Shown in pieces: positions 6,348 through 10,593 of a stretch of DNA of 10,593 bases. This DNA comes from an uncultured Clostridia bacterium (lineage in GTDB: Bacteria > Bacillota > Clostridia > TANB77 > CAG-508). Position 1 is the stretch's first letter. Each line of letters starts with the position of its first letter. Made by a program: the position numbers and the translations under genes. Location of the stretch: assembly GCA_948663505.1 (NCBI GenBank), contig CAPNAQ010000058.1, positions 1-10,593 of the forward strand, written 5' to 3'. A model generated the notes under the pieces. That model did not search any database and was not told the DNA's origin. It was given only the letters and a program-made list of their open reading frames with translations.

Positions 6348-6376
6348 ATAATAACATAAATTTAACAAAAAATCAA
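6348..6376 (-). promoter_or_regulatory. Strong sigma-A promoter for the small cysteine protein
   Basis: On the minus strand, TTGATT (6376-6371), a 17-base spacer and TATTAT (6353-6348) with TG one base upstream (TGTTATTAT) make a near-consensus extended -10 promoter. It lies in the 3' gap after the permease gene (stop at 6397) and points to the 52-aa gene, giving a leader of about 70 nt that contains the perfect hairpin. Confidence 0.6.
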
Positions 6377-6396
6377 TACAATTTTTGGTTTAAATT

Positions 6397-7494
6397 TTAC
6401 CTTCTATCTAATAAACTCTTTACAACTCCTTCATCAATCAAAGTTGCAAAAACATTCTTAATAATAATTAAAATAATAGGGCCAACAAGCATACCCAAAA
6501 CCCCAATAAACTTAAAACCTGTATACATAGCAATCAAAGTAAAAATAGGATGAGTACCAATATGTTTGCTAACTAATCTAGGCTCTAAAAACTGTCTAAT
6601 AATGGACATAATAGCAAACAAAACAATAATAGCTATACCCAGTTTTAAATCACCATTTAAACCTGAAATAACAGCCCAAGGAACCATTACAGTACCAGAT
6701 CCTAAAATTGGCAATGCATCAACAAAACCAATAAATAAGGCCATAAGCAAAGGAAATTCAATATTAAAGTTCGCAAATTTTAATATATATAAACCAATTA
6801 AAGAAATCACAAAAGAAACTAAAATTAATGTAAATTCAGCTTTTAAATATCCTCCTAAAGTTTTGCTTAATTCTCTAATGTGAATTCCTAACTTTAATAC
6901 CCACCTTTTTGGCAAATGATGTTCAACTTGGTCCAAAATATATACTTTATCAACACATATTAAATATAATGCCATTATTGTTATTACAAAATAAATTGCT
7001 ATTGTTGGAATTGATGTTACAACATTTATTAATCCTGTTAATGAATTTTTTACCCATACTGAAATTGTATTTAATAATCCTTCTGTAGAGTTTTGTAAAA
7101 CTCCTGTTATTTCCTGAGGCAAATTTATTTTGTTAAAATCAAATCTATTTGTAAAACTTTGAAAAAGTGCATGTGCTTTTTCAAAATATCCATTCAATCC
7201 TTGTAATAAATTTGAGGCTTCTGAAAATAGCGAAATTATCCCCCACGCCAATCCTCCAAGTATTATTACAGATACTATTACAAATATTATTATAGAACTT
7301 GTTCTTCTTGACATTTTTGTTTTTTTCATTATAAATCTTATTAATGGTTCTATTAATAATGATATTATAAATGCTATTAAAAATGGCATATAAAATATTG
7401 ATAATTTAAATGCTAAATATAATCCAACTAATATTAATATAACATATAATATTTTTTTTAACACTCTTGTCCAATATGACATATCTATTATCAT
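6397..7494 (-). CDS. AI-2E family transporter, YtvI-like sporulation membrane protein
   Basis: This 365-aa polytopic membrane protein has hydrophobic pairs near residues 14-50 and 66-90, then a soluble loop. More segments follow near 160-180, 220-245, 250-275, 280-305 and 320-350. The C-terminal signature, including FVDALPILGSGTVMVPW, FLEPRLVSKHIGTHP and GPIILIIIKN, is characteristic of the AI-2E exporter/permease family (PF01594). Length and topology resemble the clostridial/Bacillus YtvI subgroup, which is linked with sporulation; that assignment is inference. The start ATG at 7494 has AGGAGAG eight bases upstream; the second Met four codons later is too far from it. There is no clear terminator, and the next promoter overlaps the 3' flank. 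Substrate unknown; despite the family name, AI-2 transport should not be assumed. Confidence 0.85.
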   Translation of the reverse strand: MIIDMSYWTRVLKKILYVILILVGLYLAFKLSIFYMPFLIAFIISLLIEPLIRFIMKKTKMSRRTSSIIIFVIVSVIILGGLAWGIISLFSEASNLLQGLNGYFEKAHALFQSFTNRFDFNKINLPQEITGVLQNSTEGLLNTISVWVKNSLTGLINVVTSIPTIAIYFVITIMALYLICVDKVYILDQVEHHLPKRWVLKLGIHIRELSKTLGGYLKAEFTLILVSFVISLIGLYILKFANFNIEFPLLMALFIGFVDALPILGSGTVMVPWAVISGLNGDLKLGIAIIVLFAIMSIIRQFLEPRLVSKHIGTHPIFTLIAMYTGFKFIGVLGMLVGPIILIIIKNVFATLIDEGVVKSLLDRR

Positions 7495-7601
7495 AATCTC
7501 TTCTCTCCTATTTTTTCTATTATATGTAAATTTTTGTTTTATATTCTAAATTTTACTTTAGGGAATTTAAATAATTTTTGCTTCTTTTGTTGTAAAAAAA
7601 G

Positions 7602-7656
7602 AAGACTTGCTAGTGAAGTGAATTTGTTTTTTATTTACTTCACTAGTACAAGTCTT
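7602..7656. terminator. Strong intrinsic terminator after the CBS gene
   Basis: AAGACTTG-C-TAGTGAAGT (7602-7619) pairs with ACTTCACTA-G-(TA)-CAAGTCTT (7637-7656): 18 base pairs with a two-base bulge, starting one base after the CBS stop codon. On the minus strand the hairpin continues into TCTTCTTTTTTT, a good U-tract. On the plus strand it is followed by TTTTATT, so it could work both ways. Confidence 0.85.
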
Positions 7657-7657
7657 T

Positions 7658-8104
7658 TTATTGATTATTTTTATCATCATGGCAATCACAGATACTACTA
7701 ATAGTTGAACAAACATCTTGCTTTCCTAATTCATTGTCATTTTGAGCTAAATTTCCTAAAGTTAAAATACCAATAACGTGGTTATTTTGATCACATACTG
7801 GTAATCTTCTAATTTGATTTTCAGACATTTTGCTTTCAGCATTTTCCATTTCATCAGTATCACAACAAGTACATACATTTGTTGACATTATATCACTTGC
7901 AGTTGTTGTTCTAGCATCTTTATCACATGCAATAGTTCTTAAAATAATATCTCTATCTGTTAATATGCCACATATACAATTATTGCTGTCACATACTGGA
8001 ACACATCCTATATGATTGTCATTCATTAATTTTGCTATTTCGTTTATTTTAGTTTCTGGTTTTACACAACATACTGTATCACACATACAATCTTTTACTT
8101 TCAT
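7658..8104 (-). CDS. Cysteine-rich protein with two CBS domains
   Basis: A 148-aa protein made essentially of a CBS pair: CBS1 at about 1-62 (MKVKDCM..., NHIGCVPVCD, GILTDRDIILR) and CBS2 at about 69-125 (ASDIMSTNV, NQIRRLPVCD, VIGILTLGNLA). Stand-alone CBS pairs usually bind adenine nucleotides or act as stress/redox sensors (compare Hrp1). It contains 16 cysteines, including adjacent pairs (C12-C13; CTCC near 78) and a C-terminal CDCH, which is unusual and suggests metal or redox chemistry (inference). The start has AGGAGG six bases before ATG. A possible promoter, TTGTGT-16-TATAAA, lies at 8174-8147. The gene is bounded by strong terminators on both sides and is probably monocistronic. Confidence 0.88.
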   Translation of the reverse strand: MKVKDCMCDTVCCVKPETKINEIAKLMNDNHIGCVPVCDSNNCICGILTDRDIILRTIACDKDARTTTASDIMSTNVCTCCDTDEMENAESKMSENQIRRLPVCDQNNHVIGILTLGNLAQNDNELGKQDVCSTISSICDCHDDKNNQ

Positions 8105-8199
8105 TTTGATCCTCCTATAATTTTATTATTATAAAGTGTATCAAAATTTATATAATATAAAAATTTTTACACAAATTTATTATTTGCAATAAAAAAAAG

Positions 8200-8249
8200 A
8201 TTATTCACAGTATAGAAAATTCTAAGAATTTTCCTATACTATGAATAAT
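8200..8249 (-). terminator. Intrinsic terminator after the proline-rich gene
   Basis: ATTATTCA (8200-8207), AGTATAG (8209-8215) and AAAATTC (8216-8222) pair with GAATTTT (8226-8232), CTATACT (8234-8240) and TGAATAAT (8242-8249). The stem is about 22 bp with one mismatch and one bulge. On the minus strand it is followed by C and eight T's (plus-strand A8191-8198). Confidence 0.88.
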
Positions 8250-8278
8250 TTCACAGAAAATGCTTTTGCTTTGCAATT

Positions 8279-8899
8279 CTATCTTTCATATATATCAAAG
8301 TTGCCTGTTTCAAACTCTCTCATAAAAGGTGGTCTTCCTGGTTGATATGGTGGTCGCATAGGCGGTCTCATTGGTGGTCTATTTCCTGGTCCATGTGGTG
8401 GAAATGGTGGTCTGTGTGGTCTATTTAATAATTCTCGTATTAATAAAATTTTTATTAAATCTCGTAAACCTCTATTTATTTGTCTAGTTTCTCTATTTTC
8501 CCCTGTTGTTTCTTTTACTGACACTTGTGGCTTTTTTTCTGCCACTTTTGTTGTAGTTGTATTTGAAGCGGTTCTTACATCATTGTTTAGATTTATATTT
8601 ACTTTTATTTCATTTCTTTCTTCCATAGCATAATATATTTCATCTGTCATATTCTCAATATCTTCATTTGTAAAAGGACCTCTACTATCTGTGCATTTTT
8701 TCATTATCATAGGATATACTATTTTATATATTTCAGGATAACAATTTTCTAATTCAGAATTTATATTGTTATTATATGTTCTTTCATAATTATTATTCTC
8801 CATATTAAAACTTTGATATGGTGTATTACAATCATAGCAGTTTTCCTGTGGATATCCTAATATACTTCTTATGTATTCTTCATATATTTGGTTATACAT
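8279..8899 (-). CDS. Proline/arginine-tailed protein, possibly spore-associated
   Basis: A 206-aa protein. The N-terminal third is Asn/Tyr-rich with cysteines at 21, 24, 53 and 69. A compact segment YPEIYKIVYPMIMKKC (54-69) plus NEDIENMTDEIYYAM (78-92) looks like a conserved helical domain. A Thr/Lys/Glu linker (110-140) follows, then a short hydrophobic helix LRDLIKILLIRELL (145-158). The last section (159-193) is built of RPP units such as RPPMRPPMRPP. I do not recognise a named family. The composition resembles spore coat or surface proteins, and the upstream region fits a sigma-K-type promoter, so a late-sporulation role is plausible but inferred. The start has GGGAGGT five bases before ATG at 8899. 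A terminator follows directly. Confidence 0.7.
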   Translation of the reverse strand: MYNQIYEEYIRSILGYPQENCYDCNTPYQSFNMENNNYERTYNNNINSELENCYPEIYKIVYPMIMKKCTDSRGPFTNEDIENMTDEIYYAMEERNEIKVNINLNNDVRTASNTTTTKVAEKKPQVSVKETTGENRETRQINRGLRDLIKILLIRELLNRPHRPPFPPHGPGNRPPMRPPMRPPYQPGRPPFMREFETGNFDIYER

Positions 8900-8929
8900 A
8901 ATTTACCTCCCTCATTTAATTATTCTTTA

Positions 8930-8958
8930 TATTATATGAGAAAAGTTTTATTTTTGTT
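8930..8958 (-). promoter_or_regulatory. Sigma-K-like promoter of the proline-rich gene
   Basis: On the minus strand, AACA (8958-8955), 16 bases and CATATAATA (8938-8930) match the Bacillus sigma-K consensus mACm-N16-CATAnnnTA. The same -10 also contains TATAAT, but no sigma-A -35 lies 17 bases upstream. Transcription would begin about 20-25 bases before the start codon. The match is short, and in such AT-rich DNA it could be chance. Confidence 0.35.
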
Positions 8959-8994
8959 ATATAAATATTATTAAAGTCTTATAATATTAATTTG

Positions 8995-9030
8995 AAAAAA
9001 TGAGTTCGACAGTGAGTCGTTATTCATTTT
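8995..9030 (-). terminator. Terminator downstream of murD
   Basis: AAAATGA (8997-9003) pairs with TCATTTT (9024-9030), and inside it CGAC (9007-9010) pairs with GTCG (9016-9019) around an AGTGA loop. On the minus strand the hairpin ends in CATTTTTTC, a six-T tract. It lies about 105 bases past the murD stop, giving murD a long 3' tail. Confidence 0.6.
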
Positions 9031-9135
9031 AAGCTGTTATAATATATATCTATATTTCAAATCGTCAGTATCTTAAACGCCTTGGAGAACGGAATTTTTG
9101 AAAATTCATGTTATAAAACTTTATATTATACATTT
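9031..9135. other. Noncoding murD 3' region with GC-richer block
   Basis: No ORF is supported here. The block 9060-9092 (including CGTCAG, ACGCCTTGGAGAACGG) is visibly richer in G and C than its surroundings. It is followed by the hairpin GAATTTT (9093-9099 region) / AAAATTC. On the plus strand an extended -10 (TGTTATAAT, 9035-9043) lies just upstream without a clear -35. It may be a murD 3' UTR or a small RNA; I see no tRNA or known riboswitch motif. Confidence 0.25.
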
Positions 9136-10536
9136 TTATAACCCATTAACTAAATCTTTAAATTTATGACCTCTATCTGCAAAATCTTTAAACATATCAA
9201 AGCTTGCACTTGCTGGTGAAAACAATACAACATCACCTTTTTTTGCATATTTTTTTGCTAAAGAAATTGTTTGTTCTAAACTATCACACATATAAATATC
9301 AATATGTTTATCTTGATTTTGAGCTTCTTCTTTTACAACATCAAAAATTTTTTCAGCTGTTTGCCCAATTAAAATTAATGTTGAAACTTTTTCTAATATT
9401 GGTTTTGCAAGAGGTTCATAATCTAGATTCTTATCATATCCACCTGCAATTAATACTACATTTTCTTTAAATGCATTTAACCCAGATAATGTTCTTGTTG
9501 GAGAAGAACTAGCAGAGTCATTATACCATTTCACACCATTAATTTCTCTTACAAATTCTATTCTATGTTCTACAGGTGTAAATTCCTTTATTGCTTCAAT
9601 TGCTGTATCAACATCCACTAAACTTTGAGTGGCAGCTAATGCTGTTGCAATATTTTGGAAGTTATGATTTCCTCTTAAAATGACTTCATCAGTATTTAAT
9701 AAATGTGTTCTTACTTTTTCGTCACATTTTTTGATTACATTTTCATCAACAATATATCCATCATTTAATTTTGTTTGGTTACTAAAATATATAACTTTTC
9801 CATTTGCTTGTTTCGCACATTCTCTTGTAATATCATTATCATAATTTAAAATTAATATACCATTTTCATCTTGATTTTTAAATATGTTCTTTTTTGCTTC
9901 AATATATTCCTCATAATCTTTATGTATATTTAAATGATTTGGTGTTATATTAGTAATAACTGCAATATCAGGACTTATTTGCATATTCATTAATTGAAAA
10001 CTACTTAATTCTAAAACTAATATATCATTTGGTATAATTTCAGGTAATTTAGTAAATAATGGTGTACCAATATTTCCACCCAAATAAGTTGTATATCCTG
10101 TTTTTTGTAAAATTGCATTTACTAAACTAGTTGTCGTAGTTTTTCCATCACTACCTGTAATTCCAATAATTTTGCATGGGCACATTTCCATTAAAAGCTC
10201 AATTTCTGTTGTTACAATTGCTCCTCTTTCAGCTTCTTCTTGTAATTCTGGTTTTGTTGGTAAGCAGCTTGGGGATCTAAATATAATGTTAAATCCTTTT
10301 AATTTTTCTAAACAGTTTTTTCCAAACGAAAATTCAAATCCATATAATGTAATTTTATTTACAATTTCTTTAGAAAGCTCGTCAATTGTTCTATCATCAA
10401 ATACTGTTACTTGTGCCTTTTTCTCATATAGATAGTCTAATAATGGTTGATTACTTACTCCTAAACCTATCACAGCAACTTTTCTGAATCTTATATATTC
10501 ATTAAATTCTTTTAGTTTTTCATTTTCATAACTCAT
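9136..10536 (-). CDS. murD: UDP-N-acetylmuramoyl-L-alanine--D-glutamate ligase
   Basis: MurD adds D-glutamate to UDP-MurNAc-L-Ala with ATP in the cytoplasmic phase of peptidoglycan synthesis. The 466-aa length fits. The N-terminal nucleotide-sugar domain opens with VAVIGLGVSN (20-29). The central ATPase has the P-loop GITGSDGKTTTT (125-136), GGNIGTPL (153-160), ELSSFQL (176-182) and YIEAKKNIF (211-219), whose Lys215 is the expected carbamylated lysine. HNFQN (291-295) and EHRIE (324-328 region) follow. The C-terminal domain has NDSASSSPTRT (339-349) and SPASASFDMF (440-449). Position 342 is Ala where E. coli-type MurD has Lys (NDSKATN), a variation I associate with clostridial MurD. The ATG at 10536 follows GAAAGGA. 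An upstream ORF stop overlaps the start (TAATG), indicating translational coupling. Confidence 0.94.
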   Translation of the reverse strand: MSYENEKLKEFNEYIRFRKVAVIGLGVSNQPLLDYLYEKKAQVTVFDDRTIDELSKEIVNKITLYGFEFSFGKNCLEKLKGFNIIFRSPSCLPTKPELQEEAERGAIVTTEIELLMEMCPCKIIGITGSDGKTTTTSLVNAILQKTGYTTYLGGNIGTPLFTKLPEIIPNDILVLELSSFQLMNMQISPDIAVITNITPNHLNIHKDYEEYIEAKKNIFKNQDENGILILNYDNDITRECAKQANGKVIYFSNQTKLNDGYIVDENVIKKCDEKVRTHLLNTDEVILRGNHNFQNIATALAATQSLVDVDTAIEAIKEFTPVEHRIEFVREINGVKWYNDSASSSPTRTLSGLNAFKENVVLIAGGYDKNLDYEPLAKPILEKVSTLILIGQTAEKIFDVVKEEAQNQDKHIDIYMCDSLEQTISLAKKYAKKGDVVLFSPASASFDMFKDFADRGHKFKDLVNGL

Positions 10537-10593
10537 TATTTTTTCCTTTCACTTCGCTTCGCTCGTTCATCGTCATCCAAAATTTTTTTCAAA
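10536..10593 (-). CDS. 3' end of an unidentified upstream ORF (partial)
   Basis: A minus-strand frame enters at the right edge and ends TAA at 10538-10536, sharing one base with the murD ATG. Its visible 18 codons read LKKILDDDERAKRSERKK, a strongly charged tail. A TAATG overlap is common in cell-wall operons, where mraY or murF would be expected before murD, but nothing here identifies the product. The ACGAGCGAAGCGAAGTGAA tract is low-complexity and compositionally unlike the rest, so this tail may not be translated. An alternative frame stops earlier at TGA (GGATGA). Confidence 0.3.
   Translation of the reverse strand, partial: LKKILDDDERAKRSERKK

Noticed and set aside
8995..9100. Possible tRNA (TTCGA-like string and hairpins)
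   Set aside because: No cloverleaf can be drawn: there is no 7-bp acceptor stem, anticodon arm or properly spaced T arm, and the hairpin is better read as the murD terminator.
1..10593. CRISPR array, insertion sequence, prophage or toxin-antitoxin pair
   Set aside because: No regularly spaced direct repeats, transposase, integrase or phage motifs, or recognisable toxin/antitoxin frames were seen on either strand.

Overview
The window comes from a very AT-rich (my estimate is below 30% GC), probably spore-forming Clostridia-like Firmicute, possibly an uncultured gut lineage. The grounds are AGGAGG-type ribosome binding sites, AT-rich promoters, T-tailed intrinsic terminators, a YtvI-like sporulation-type permease, and a proline-rich protein with a sigma-K-like promoter. 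The taxonomy is inferred from style and gene content, because no rRNA is present.

Almost everything is on the minus strand. In transcription order (right to left) the layout is as follows. A 3' scrap of an unknown ORF overlaps the murD start by one base. murD is followed by a terminator and a GC-richer noncoding stretch. A proline/arginine-tailed protein and its terminator come next, then a cysteine-rich two-CBS protein and its terminator. An AI-2E/YtvI-family permease follows, then a 52-residue four-cysteine protein (6110-6268), then guaA-guaB (XMP to GMP and IMP to XMP) under its own promoter. Beyond these are an acyl-CoA synthetase-like AMP-binding enzyme and the first 16 codons of what looks like an ECF sigma factor. 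The only sizeable plus-strand gene is a small TIGR03943-like protein (2415-2870). Its membrane anchor is still encoded upstream but is separated from a normal start by an apparent one-base frameshift.

The least conventional region is 120-350. On the plus strand it holds a -10 box, a palindrome, a long 5' hairpin, two mutually exclusive downstream hairpins (one with a U-tract, as in a terminator), and a 25-codon ORF with a near-ideal Shine-Dalgarno placed in the terminator loop. This is the architecture of a ribosome-controlled attenuator, as found before antibiotic-response genes. Here, however, no same-strand gene follows, and the RNA runs into the 3' end of the acyl-CoA synthetase gene. It is the best candidate in the window for an undescribed element.

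Two protein-level points also stand out. The IMP dehydrogenase matches the Tritrichomonas foetus-type enzyme, as I remember that sequence, down to identical catalytic residue numbers (Asp261, Cys319, Arg418, Tyr419). The CBS protein carries 16 cysteines in 148 residues.
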